Source: JAIVJZ01 sp036386515 (GTDB taxonomy: Bacteria > Acidobacteriota > Blastocatellia > Pyrinomonadales > Pyrinomonadaceae). Taken from it: a stretch of 64,000 nucleotides of DNA. This document shows positions 24,448 to 32,140 of this stretch, piece by piece. The notes beneath the pieces were generated by a model that was not told the DNA's origin, searched no databases, and saw only the letters and a list, made by a program, of their open reading frames with translations. The position numbers and the translations under genes are program-made. The DNA is taken from positions 60,394-124,393 of the forward strand of contig DASVVO010000071.1 in assembly GCA_036386515.1 (NCBI GenBank), in the 5' to 3' direction. Every line of letters starts with the position of its first letter. Position 1 is the stretch's first letter.

Positions 24448-25260
24448 ATGATCACGAGCCGTCACAATCCTCTCATCCAGCGCGCGCGCGCCGCGAGCAA
24501 AGGCGCGTCGCCCGGCTCGCTCTTTATCGAAGGCTTGCGCCTGTGCGAAGAGGCCGCGCGCTCGCGTCTCGCTTGCGAAGATGTGCTCTACACGGAGAAG
24601 TTTGCCGCGGACGCACGCGCCGCGCGCGTGCTCGATGCGCTGAAACAACTCAACCCGCGCTTCACGCTCGTCGGCGAACAGGTGTTGGCCTCGCTCGGCG
24701 ACACGAAAACCCCGCAGGGCATCGTCGTGCTGGCTCGACGGTTCGAGACGGATCGCACGACGTTTGAAAAGTCGCTTCATCCGAACCCGCTCGTCGTCGT
24801 CCTGCATCGCATCAATAATCCCGCGAACGCCGGGGCGATGCTGCGCGTGGCCGAAGCGGCGGGCGCGGCGGGCGTCGTGGCGACGGCCGGGACAACCGAC
24901 CTGCTCTCGCCGAAATCTTTGCGCGGCGCGATGGGGTCGAGTTTCCGTCTGCCCTTGTGGACGGGCGCGAGTTTCGCGGAGGTCGTCGCGTGGTGCGACG
25001 AACGCGGCATCCGCACCGTGAGCGCAGACCTCGCCGCGACGCAAATTCACACCGCGCTCGTGTGGACGGGCGCGCGCGCCGTCCTGATGGGCGCGGAAGC
25101 CGGGGGACTCGACCCGGCGGAAATCCGCGCCGCCGCCGAGCGCATCCGCATCCCCATGCAGCCGCCCGTTGAAAGCCTCAACGTCGCCGTCGCGCTCGCC
25201 GTGATACTCTACGAAGCCGCGCGCCAGAGAGCGCAAACGGAGGAGCCGTCATCGCTCTAG
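24448..25260 (+). CDS. TrmH/SpoU-family RNA 2'-O-ribose methyltransferase
   Basis: 270-residue SPOUT methyltransferase with an N-terminal L30e-like RNA-binding region (SLFIEGLRLCEEA) and the C-terminal trefoil-knot domain. Motif 1 is NNPANAGAMLRVAEAAG, motif 2 VLMGAEAGGLDP and motif 3 PPVESLNVAVA, together binding S-adenosylmethionine. Closest families are RlmB/TsnR-like 23S rRNA methyltransferases; the target nucleotide cannot be read from sequence. The ATG at 24448 gives MITSRHNPLIQRARAA, the usual N-terminus. It is transcribed alone. Confidence 0.9.
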   Translation: MITSRHNPLIQRARAASKGASPGSLFIEGLRLCEEAARSRLACEDVLYTEKFAADARAARVLDALKQLNPRFTLVGEQVLASLGDTKTPQGIVVLARRFETDRTTFEKSLHPNPLVVVLHRINNPANAGAMLRVAEAAGAAGVVATAGTTDLLSPKSLRGAMGSSFRLPLWTGASFAEVVAWCDERGIRTVSADLAATQIHTALVWTGARAVLMGAEAGGLDPAEIRAAAERIRIPMQPPVESLNVAVALAVILYEAARQRAQTEEPSSL

Positions 25261-25504
25261 ACGCGCCGGTCGGACGCTCCCGGCCGCCGCGCCGGAACCA
25301 TGCGGGGACGTGAAGATTGCCCCCGAACGCACGGCTTCGGCCTTTCCCCTTTTTACTTTTCGCCGTTTCCCCTTAAAATAGCCGGCGACTTAAAATATTT
25401 ACAATCCCCTCCCCCGCGTCGCGCACTTTTTGCGTCCGTAGTTTATTCTAAGCAGAGTTTTGACTAACCGAACCGGGCTGGCGTGTGTTGACGTATAGAT
25501 TCGC

Positions 25505-26335
25505 ATGGACAAGACAGAGAAAAAAGAGAGCGTGCCGAAACGCGACGAAGCGTTGGCCGAGCGTCTGTTGCGCCGCGTGTTGGATCGCGTCGGCGCGGTG
25601 GTAGATCGTTCGCTCGGTCGCGCCGTCGAGCCGCAGAGCGGTTTCACCACGACCCGCCTCATCGAACGCATGAACCGTCTGATCGACGAACGCGTGCGCG
25701 ACGATTCGCGGCGCGGCGGGCGCATCGCCCCGCATCTGATGAAACTCAAGATCGAATGGGGCACGCATTCGGAAGCCCCGCCCGAAGCGGTCAAAGAGTT
25801 GGAGAACGAAGTGCTGGCCGCGGCCATCGACCACATCAACAACCAACGCCTCCACACGCTCGCGCCCGTCGAGGTGGAAACGCTCGTCGATATTTTCACC
25901 ACGGGCATCGCCGTCGATCCGAGCTACGGGGCGTTCGAGGAAGAGTTGCAGCGCGAGGATGAGGAGCGCGCGCGCGCCGCGGCGGGTGTGGCCGTGCCTG
26001 CGTCTCCCGGCGCGCCGAAGAACGTCACGATTCACGCACGCATCAACGTCGGCAAGGAATCGGAGGAGAGCACGCTCTACTTCAAACCGGGCGGCAGACG
26101 CCTGAGCGTCGGGCGCGCGACGGATTGCGACCTGTCGCTGCCGCACCCGAGCGTCTCCAAGATTCACGCCGCCATCCTGATGAACCGCGAAGGCACTCTG
26201 CTGGTTTCCGACACAGGTTCGGTAAACGGAACGTTTATAAACGGCAGGCGCATCAATTACGGTGAAGCGCGCCAACTCGAAGACGGCGATGTCGTCGGCT
26301 TCGGCGATGTCGAGGTCAGATTTAGAAAGCAGTGA
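25505..26335 (+). CDS. FHA-domain protein with FhaA-like N-terminal domain
   Basis: 276 residues. The N-terminal part (about 15-150) resembles the DUF3662-type domain of mycobacterial FhaA (APHLMKLKIEWGTH). The C-terminal FHA domain (about 195-275) is complete: SVGRATDCDLSLPHPSVSKI with HA following and VNGTFINGRRI; it should bind phosphothreonine. It heads the PBP-SEDS-PP2C-kinase block, suggesting it reads targets of the kinase at 32141 and links signalling to wall synthesis; this is inferred from the actinobacterial arrangement. Its TGA stop (26333-26335) lies inside the first heptad of element 8. Confidence 0.88.
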   Translation: MDKTEKKESVPKRDEALAERLLRRVLDRVGAVVDRSLGRAVEPQSGFTTTRLIERMNRLIDERVRDDSRRGGRIAPHLMKLKIEWGTHSEAPPEAVKELENEVLAAAIDHINNQRLHTLAPVEVETLVDIFTTGIAVDPSYGAFEEELQREDEERARAAAGVAVPASPGAPKNVTIHARINVGKESEESTLYFKPGGRRLSVGRATDCDLSLPHPSVSKIHAAILMNREGTLLVSDTGSVNGTFINGRRINYGEARQLEDGDVVGFGDVEVRFRKQ

Positions 26336-26416
26336 CAAGTGACAAGTGACGGGCGACGAGTTGAAAACAAAAACTTCGTCTTAATCCCGTCGCCTGTCAC
26401 TTGTCACTTGTCACTT
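26332..26416. repeat. Heptad-arm hairpin element 8 (GTGACAA word)
   Basis: Left arm 26332-26358 reads GTGACAA, GTGACAA, GTGACGG, GCGACG; right arm 26387-26416 mirrors it. The core 26359-26386 has AAAAACTTCGTC, whose complement resembles the core of element 4. The stop of the FHA gene is within the left arm. The PBP ATG follows 7 nt after the right arm with no Shine-Dalgarno between. Confidence 0.92.
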
Positions 26417-26423
26417 AAAAATT

Positions 26424-28418
26424 ATGTTTCTTGAAGTCATTCCTGAGAAGCAGCCCGCGATGTTGAGTTTGATTTACGTGGCGGGGCTGGCGTTGATGAT
26501 TTTGCTGCTCGGGCTGTCGCTCCTGTTCGGGATGCGGCGACGGCGTTCGGCTCTGGCCTCGGTCGCGTCCGCCGATTTGCCGACGGAAGTGAGACAGCGG
26601 CTCGGCGCAACTTCCACGAATCGCGGCCTCTACGCGCTGCGGTGGGTCTTTCTCATTCTCGCCCTCACCGTCTTCGGCTTCCACGTCTACTGGGCGCAGT
26701 ATGCGGAGGAGCGCAACGACCGTTTCTCCGACCTCAACTACAAGGATTTGCGCAACCGGCGACTCTCGGAATCAACCCTGCGCGGCTGGATTCTGGATCG
26801 CTCCGGCAAACTTGAGAACGCGCTGGCTTTCTACCGGCGCGGCGACAACGGGCGCATCGTGCGCGAGTATCCGTTGGATCGCGAGATGGCGCAGTTGTTC
26901 GGCTCGGAGCGCGGCGACGCCGGCATCGAGCGCGCGCTCTTCGGCGTGCAAAGCGGCGCAGCCCCCGAAGCCATCGACGTGCTTTTCGAGCGCGACATCA
27001 AGCAGCCCGCGAATCTCGACGTGAGGCTGACGATTGACAGCGAATTGCAGAAGGCCGCCGTCGAGCAGTTGCGCGACCGCCACGGCGCGGTGGTCGTCCT
27101 GAACCCGCAGACGGGCGAAGTGCTCGCCATGTACAGCAACCCCTCCTACACGCTCGCCGAGGTGCAGGACGAGGCGACGTGGATCAAGCTCGACGCCGAC
27201 AAACGCGATAGCCCTCTCCTCAATCGCGCGCTCCGCAGCTACTACATTCCCGGCTCGACCTTCAAGACCGTCACCATGATCGCGCAGTATCTCGCCGGAA
27301 CGCAGAACGATAAATACCTTTGCAGCGGCGGCGGCTACTACGCGCAGCCCGGCGCGAAAGTCATCTACGACGATCAAGGCCCGGCTGAAGTCCACGGCCA
27401 CATCGGCGTGGACAAGGCTTATGAAGTTTCCTGTAACCAGTATTTCGCGCAGGCGGCCGTGAAGATGGGCGTGGATCGTTTGCGGCACGCCGCGCAACTC
27501 ATCGGGATCGGCGCCTACGATACGCCCGAAGAGGCGACGCGCGCGCGCCGCCAGCCGGAAATCTGGAACGCCAGCAACACGGCTCTCGCGCGCGCCCTCG
27601 CGCCGAGCGAGGCCACCATCGTGACGGGCGCGAAGATGCGTCCCTACGATCTCGCCATCGAAGGTTTCGGGCAAGGGTATGCGGGACAGATGACGCCGTT
27701 TCAGATGGCTCTCTCCGCCGCGGCCATTGCCAATCTCGAAGGCAAGCTGATGAAGCCGAAGATCGAGTTTAACCAGCCGCCCGCCGTGTTCAATCAGGTC
27801 GTCTCGCCGGACAAGGCCGCCGATATGCGTCGCATCATGGGACTCGTCACCCAGGGCGCGTCGGGCACGGCGCGCGGCGTCTTCGGCCCCGTGCTTGCCG
27901 CCGGCATCACCTCGGGCGGGAAGACCGGCACGGCGCAAAAGGACGTGCCCGAATACGACCCGAAGACGGGCGAGCCGAAGACGGTCAAGAAGTACGAGCG
28001 CGACCGGCGCGGCAACGTCATCCGCGAATACCGCCAGATCGTGATTTCCGAAGAGAAGCGCATTGACAGTTGGTTTCTCTGCATCGCGCCGCTCGACTAC
28101 CCGCAGCTCGCCATCGCCGTCATCGTCGAAGGCGGCGGCTACGGCTCGAAGGCCGCCGCGCCCATCGCCGCCGCGCTCGTGCTGAAGGCGAAAGATTTAG
28201 GGCTGCTCGGACAAGTTTCCGGCGCGCCCGCCGGGCAACAACAACAACAGCCGCAGCAACAGTCGCCGCGCACGACGCCGCCGCAGGCGCAGCCCGGCGA
28301 CCGTCAACCGCAGGCTCGTCCCGGACAGGCGACACCCCCGCGACCCGGACAGTCGCCGACGACGCCGCGCCCCGCGCAGCCGAGGCCGACGCCCCGCGCG
28401 GTCGCGGCCAGGCAATAA
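26424..28418 (+). CDS. Class B penicillin-binding protein (PbpA/FtsI/MrdA type transpeptidase)
   Basis: 664-residue transpeptidase that cross-links peptidoglycan in the periplasm. Two hydrophobic helices precede the enzyme (about 14-37 and 70-90), where most class B PBPs have one. Catalytic motifs are PGSTFKTV (SxxK), SCNQYF (SxN) and GGKTGTAQ (KTG). Pedestal motifs RGWILDRSGK and LTIDSELQKAAVEQL resemble actinobacterial PbpA. The C-terminal 80 residues are a Pro/Gln-rich tail. Start 26424 lacks a Shine-Dalgarno; ATG 26460 (MLSLIYVAGL), preceded by GAGAAG, is a serious alternative. It probably works with the SEDS polymerase at 28721. Confidence 0.93.
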   Translation: MFLEVIPEKQPAMLSLIYVAGLALMILLLGLSLLFGMRRRRSALASVASADLPTEVRQRLGATSTNRGLYALRWVFLILALTVFGFHVYWAQYAEERNDRFSDLNYKDLRNRRLSESTLRGWILDRSGKLENALAFYRRGDNGRIVREYPLDREMAQLFGSERGDAGIERALFGVQSGAAPEAIDVLFERDIKQPANLDVRLTIDSELQKAAVEQLRDRHGAVVVLNPQTGEVLAMYSNPSYTLAEVQDEATWIKLDADKRDSPLLNRALRSYYIPGSTFKTVTMIAQYLAGTQNDKYLCSGGGYYAQPGAKVIYDDQGPAEVHGHIGVDKAYEVSCNQYFAQAAVKMGVDRLRHAAQLIGIGAYDTPEEATRARRQPEIWNASNTALARALAPSEATIVTGAKMRPYDLAIEGFGQGYAGQMTPFQMALSAAAIANLEGKLMKPKIEFNQPPAVFNQVVSPDKAADMRRIMGLVTQGASGTARGVFGPVLAAGITSGGKTGTAQKDVPEYDPKTGEPKTVKKYERDRRGNVIREYRQIVISEEKRIDSWFLCIAPLDYPQLAIAVIVEGGGYGSKAAAPIAAALVLKAKDLGLLGQVSGAPAGQQQQQPQQQSPRTTPPQAQPGDRQPQARPGQATPPRPGQSPTTPRPAQPRPTPRAVAARQ

Positions 28419-28480
28419 GCCCGCTCGTCGTCATGATTGGGGATTTACGTTAAAGGATTTACGTTCAAGTACGACTTAAG

Positions 28481-28702
28481 ATGAAGAACTTCATCACCGC
28501 AGACATGGAGAACGCGCTGGAAGCGACGCAGAGGAAAGCGACGGATTATTTGAAATCTGAAATTGCACATTTCAAATCTGGAATTGCACATTTCAAAGTT
28601 GAAGTTTCAAATTTCAAATCTGGAATTGCACATTTCAAATCTGAAGTTTCAGATGGTTCAACTCGCCGCGCCGCTTCCGTGTGCTCTCCGTTTCGGTGTT
28701 GA
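28481..28702 (+). CDS. Possible small coiled-coil peptide encoded by a 21-bp tandem repeat
   Basis: A 73-codon frame between the PBP and SEDS genes begins MKNFITADMENALEATQRK and then runs through five 7-residue units of the KSGIAHF/KSEIAHF/KVEVSNF type. The repeat stays in frame because its unit is 21 bp. The amphipathic heptads could form a coiled coil. There is no convincing Shine-Dalgarno, and the last 20 residues look non-coding, so this may be only a repeat that happens to be open. Confidence 0.25.
   Translation: MKNFITADMENALEATQRKATDYLKSEIAHFKSGIAHFKVEVSNFKSGIAHFKSEVSDGSTRRAASVCSPFRC
28553..28657. repeat. 21-bp tandem repeat, five units
   Basis: Units start at 28553, 28574, 28595, 28616 and 28637. 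The consensus starts AAATCTG, then GAATTGC, then ACATTTC (three 7-mers). Units 2 and 4 are identical; unit 3 diverges most. TTTGAAAT/ATTTCAAA inverted pairs allow hairpins. It is AT-rich against the GC-rich surroundings and occupies the 302-bp gap between the PBP and SEDS genes; the rest of the gap also holds a short direct repeat GGATTTACGTT near 28440-28466. Confidence 0.88.
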
Positions 28703-28720
28703 AGGTCTCGCCCGACATTT

Positions 28721-30439
28721 ATGAAAAACCGTGCCTCGACACATCTCTTCATCCTGCTGCTGATCGTCGGCTTGCAGATCGCGGGCTACGTGGCGGTGAC
28801 GCGCGCCGCCTTGCTGCGCGGCTACCAGCCTTCGACCGTGAGCGCGGTGCGCGACCTGCTGCTCTACCTGCCCATCTTCTTCCTCGTGCTGTGGCTCGCG
28901 CGACGAATGAAGTTTCGCGGCAACTGGGCTTTGTACACCACGGCGATCCTGCTCTTTTCGCTCGGCATGCTCGTCCAGTATCGCCTCTACAGCGACCCCG
29001 AATACGGCTCGCGCAATAAGGCGGAGGCGCGCGCCGAGAAGACGCAGGTGCAACGCCTGCGCTTCATCAATAAGTATTACGACGACGACAAGAAGAAGAT
29101 GCTCGGCTTCTCGACCAACCGCGAGCAGGTCGAACAACAGTTGCTCAGTCAGGCCGAGCAACAGTCGGACGTGACGATCGGCCGCGTGCTCGCCTCCGGT
29201 TTCACGTGGATTCCCGTGCTCGCTTTCCTGGCCTTCGCCGTCGCCTTCCACTTTTGCATGCGCGACAGTTTTCTCAACTGGGTGCAGCGGCATTCCTTTA
29301 TCATCGTGCTGATCACGCTCGTGCCGCTGGTGGCGGCCGTCATCACGTCGAGCGCGGGCAAGGCGCTCGGGAACATGACGCCGTGGGAACCGTCGAAGAT
29401 TCCCTTCCTGCTCGGCTTCGCCGGAATCCTGACCGCCTACTACCGCGACCTCGCCAAGACTTACTGGGGCATGCCCCGCGCGCAGGCCATCATCCCGCTC
29501 GTCGTGATGGCGTTGATTCCCTTCATCCCCTTCTTCGCCCTGAAAGACTTCGGGCAGATGCTCGTGTTCAGCGGCGCATACGCGACGCTCTACCTCGTGG
29601 CGGTGCGGCGTTGGCCGCAATTGCTCGTCTTCGTCGGCTCGGTCGTGCTCGTCATCGGCGTGCTCGTCGCAGGCTCCCTGCCGCCGAACGTGCAGGAGAA
29701 AGTGCCGCTCCTGCCTACGCTCTCGCGCCCCGTGCAGGCCGCGCTCCCGGCGCGCATCAAGCAGCGTTTTCACCTCTGGCTCGACGGCTTCAACCCGCCC
29801 TCACCCAATGAGGAATGGTGGAAGAAAGATTACGACGACGCGCTCGCGCGCGACGGCCGCATGCGCGAACTCGCCGAATCGAGCGAGACCATGCGCGATA
29901 CCGTCAACGTCGATGTGTGGTTCGACCGCATCGCCTTCCAACCGGCGCAGGCCACCTTCGGCATCGCGTCCGGCGGACTCACCGGCCGCGGCCTCGGACT
30001 CGGCTTCGCCGAAGTGATCCCCGTCGCCGACTCCGATTATATCTACGCCGCCATCGGCGAAGAGTTGGGACTCGCGGGCGGCGCGCTCGTCATGCTGGCC
30101 TTGATCGTGTTCGTCAATGCGGGGATGCGCACGGCCATCGACGCGCGCGACATGTTCACCAAACTCTGCTCGGCGGGTTTAACCGCCTTCATCGGTTTTC
30201 AAGCCCTCGTCAATATCGGCGGCATCACGCGTGCGCTGCCGATGACGGGCATCACGCTCCCGTTCGTGAGCCACGGAGGCTTCAGTTTGATCACGAGTTT
30301 TGCCATGCTCGGCATGTTGATGGCCTTCTCCAATCGCAACGCGCGCGACGCCGCCGCGGCTTCCACGCAAGCGCGCCCGCAAGTCCAGACGCCCCGCGCC
30401 AGCGGCGGCGAACCTTTCATCCCGGAGGCTGTTGAATGA
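28721..30439 (+). CDS. rodA: SEDS-family peptidoglycan glycosyltransferase (RodA/FtsW type)
   Basis: 572-residue polytopic membrane protein, about 190 longer than typical RodA. SEDS landmarks include FALKDFGQMLVFSGAYATLY (PDxGT-like region, Pro absent), the loop FGIASGGLTGRGLGLGFAEV, and DYIYAAIGEELGL with the C-terminal TGITLPFVSHGGFSL. Two insertions account for the length: about residues 88-150, charged and coiled-coil-like (VEQQLLSQAEQQSD), and about 345-400 (WLDGFNPPSPNEEWW). SEDS proteins polymerise lipid II with a partner class B PBP, here the gene upstream. Its TGA overlaps the next ATG (ATGA), coupling it to the PP2C phosphatase. Confidence 0.93.
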   Translation: MKNRASTHLFILLLIVGLQIAGYVAVTRAALLRGYQPSTVSAVRDLLLYLPIFFLVLWLARRMKFRGNWALYTTAILLFSLGMLVQYRLYSDPEYGSRNKAEARAEKTQVQRLRFINKYYDDDKKKMLGFSTNREQVEQQLLSQAEQQSDVTIGRVLASGFTWIPVLAFLAFAVAFHFCMRDSFLNWVQRHSFIIVLITLVPLVAAVITSSAGKALGNMTPWEPSKIPFLLGFAGILTAYYRDLAKTYWGMPRAQAIIPLVVMALIPFIPFFALKDFGQMLVFSGAYATLYLVAVRRWPQLLVFVGSVVLVIGVLVAGSLPPNVQEKVPLLPTLSRPVQAALPARIKQRFHLWLDGFNPPSPNEEWWKKDYDDALARDGRMRELAESSETMRDTVNVDVWFDRIAFQPAQATFGIASGGLTGRGLGLGFAEVIPVADSDYIYAAIGEELGLAGGALVMLALIVFVNAGMRTAIDARDMFTKLCSAGLTAFIGFQALVNIGGITRALPMTGITLPFVSHGGFSLITSFAMLGMLMAFSNRNARDAAAASTQARPQVQTPRASGGEPFIPEAVE

Positions 30440-32079
30440 GTGAACAACAGGCCGAAGTAAGAGTCGAAATCGCGTCCGTCACCGACCGCGGACTGAGCCA
30501 GAAGCGGCCGCTCAACGAGGACTCGATGCTCGTTGACGCGGAGCGGCGCATCTTCGCCGTGGCCGACGGCGTGGGCGGCGCGCAGGCGGGCGAAGTCGCC
30601 TCGCAAACCGCCGTCGAAGTGCTCGGCGAAGCCTTCCGTCATCATCAGGACGGCGACGACATCGAAGACCTGATGGAGATCGCCATCCAGCGCGCCAACG
30701 CTTCGATCTACCAGATGTCGCACGAGCAGCGGCAACTCTCGATGATGGCGACCACCATCGTCGCGCTCCATCTCGACGGCCGCCGCGCCACCATCGGCCA
30801 CGTCGGCGATTCGCGCCTCTACCGCATGCACCCCGACGGGCGGCTCGAACGCGAGACGGAGGATCATTCGGTGGTGGAGGAAGAGGTGCGTGCAGGGCGC
30901 ATGTCGCCCGAGCAGGCGGCGCATCATCCGAGCCGCAACGTCATCAGCCGCGCGCTCGGCGCGGAGCAGGCCGTCGAAGTTGACATGAAGACGATGGAGG
31001 TTGAAGACGGCACGATCTTCCTGCTCTGCTCCGACGGCATCACGCGCCACATCCCCGACGAAGAGATCACCGCGCTCCTGCGCGGCGGCGACTCGCTCGA
31101 CGGAACTTGCGAAGAGATGAAGCGACGCTGCTACGAACGTGGCGCGGAAGACAATCTGACAGCGGTCGTCGTCCGCATCGGCGCACCGGCGCGCCCGTCG
31201 GCAACGGGCACGCCCACGGTTGCCGCCGCCGTCGAAGACGACGAGCGCACGCTCCTGACCGAGCGCACGTCGCCGGCCGCCGCGGGCGTGGGACAGTTGC
31301 ACAACGTCGCCGCGTCGCAGCCGCGGTTTCAAAATCCGCTCACCACGTCGGCCTCGCATAGCCTGCCCGATTCCAGCGCCGCGCCGCGCGCGGGCAACAG
31401 CAAGTTGCGCATCAACACGGAGGAGGCCGCCCCCGCCGCGACCGCCCCCGAAGCGCAGCCCCGGCCGGTGGAAACGGCGCGTCGCAGCCCGACCGGCCGC
31501 GCGAGCAGTTGGCTCGGCGTCCTGTTATTACTCCTCGTCGCATCGGCGGCCGCCTTCTACGGCGGCATCCGTTATCAACAGAGCCAGGTGAGGCCGGAAG
31601 CGGCGGCGACCGTCGGCGATAATCAGCCCGCCCCGGCGGCGACGGCGGCCGCCACGACCCCTACGCCCGCCAGCGAACTGAACATCAACGACACCTACAC
31701 GCGGCTCAGGGCGGCGGTTGACTTGTCGCCGGGCGCGGAGGCGCAGCGGATGGCGGTCGAGAACGGCGGCCGCCCGCTGGACTCGGGCGACTCGGTCTTT
31801 CTCGCGCTCTACGGCCGCGCGCTCTTTCTCTCCGGCAAGTATCCCGAGGCGGTCGAAGCCTTGAAGCGCGCCAATGACCGGATCGACGCGCAACGCGCGC
31901 CCGGCCGCGACCCCGTCCGCCTCGACACGCGCCTCGCGCTAGCCGCCGCCGCGCTGCGCGCGAACAACGCGGACGCGATGCGTCTTGCATCCGATTCGTT
32001 CGGAAGCGTCATCGAAGATGCGGGGACGGGCGCGGCCACCGTCCCTTCGATCGACACCGTGCCCGCGCCGGAGCGTTAA
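30436..32079 (+). CDS. PP2C-type Ser/Thr protein phosphatase with membrane anchor and TPR-like tail
   Basis: 547 residues. The PP2C domain (about 5-250) has the metal ligands in NEDSMLVD, FAVADGVGGAQAGEVAS, HVGDSRLYR, LLCSDGITRHI and EDNLTAVVVR. A long Ala/Pro-rich linker, one membrane helix near 357-375 (WLGVLLLLLVASAAAFYGG) and an external helical domain with one TPR-like unit (ALYGRALFLSGKYPEAVEAL) follow. The layout equals PstP of mycobacteria, which dephosphorylates PknA/PknB and their targets. The start is coupled to the SEDS gene by ATGA overlap. It is expected to reverse the kinase encoded next. Confidence 0.93.
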   Translation: MSEQQAEVRVEIASVTDRGLSQKRPLNEDSMLVDAERRIFAVADGVGGAQAGEVASQTAVEVLGEAFRHHQDGDDIEDLMEIAIQRANASIYQMSHEQRQLSMMATTIVALHLDGRRATIGHVGDSRLYRMHPDGRLERETEDHSVVEEEVRAGRMSPEQAAHHPSRNVISRALGAEQAVEVDMKTMEVEDGTIFLLCSDGITRHIPDEEITALLRGGDSLDGTCEEMKRRCYERGAEDNLTAVVVRIGAPARPSATGTPTVAAAVEDDERTLLTERTSPAAAGVGQLHNVAASQPRFQNPLTTSASHSLPDSSAAPRAGNSKLRINTEEAAPAATAPEAQPRPVETARRSPTGRASSWLGVLLLLLVASAAAFYGGIRYQQSQVRPEAAATVGDNQPAPAATAAATTPTPASELNINDTYTRLRAAVDLSPGAEAQRMAVENGGRPLDSGDSVFLALYGRALFLSGKYPEAVEALKRANDRIDAQRAPGRDPVRLDTRLALAAAALRANNADAMRLASDSFGSVIEDAGTGAATVPSIDTVPAPER

Positions 32080-32140
32080 GGGCGGCCGGGGTCAACGTCT
32101 CTTGAGCAGGATGGTTTTTGAGTAGAAGTAGCTCTGACGC

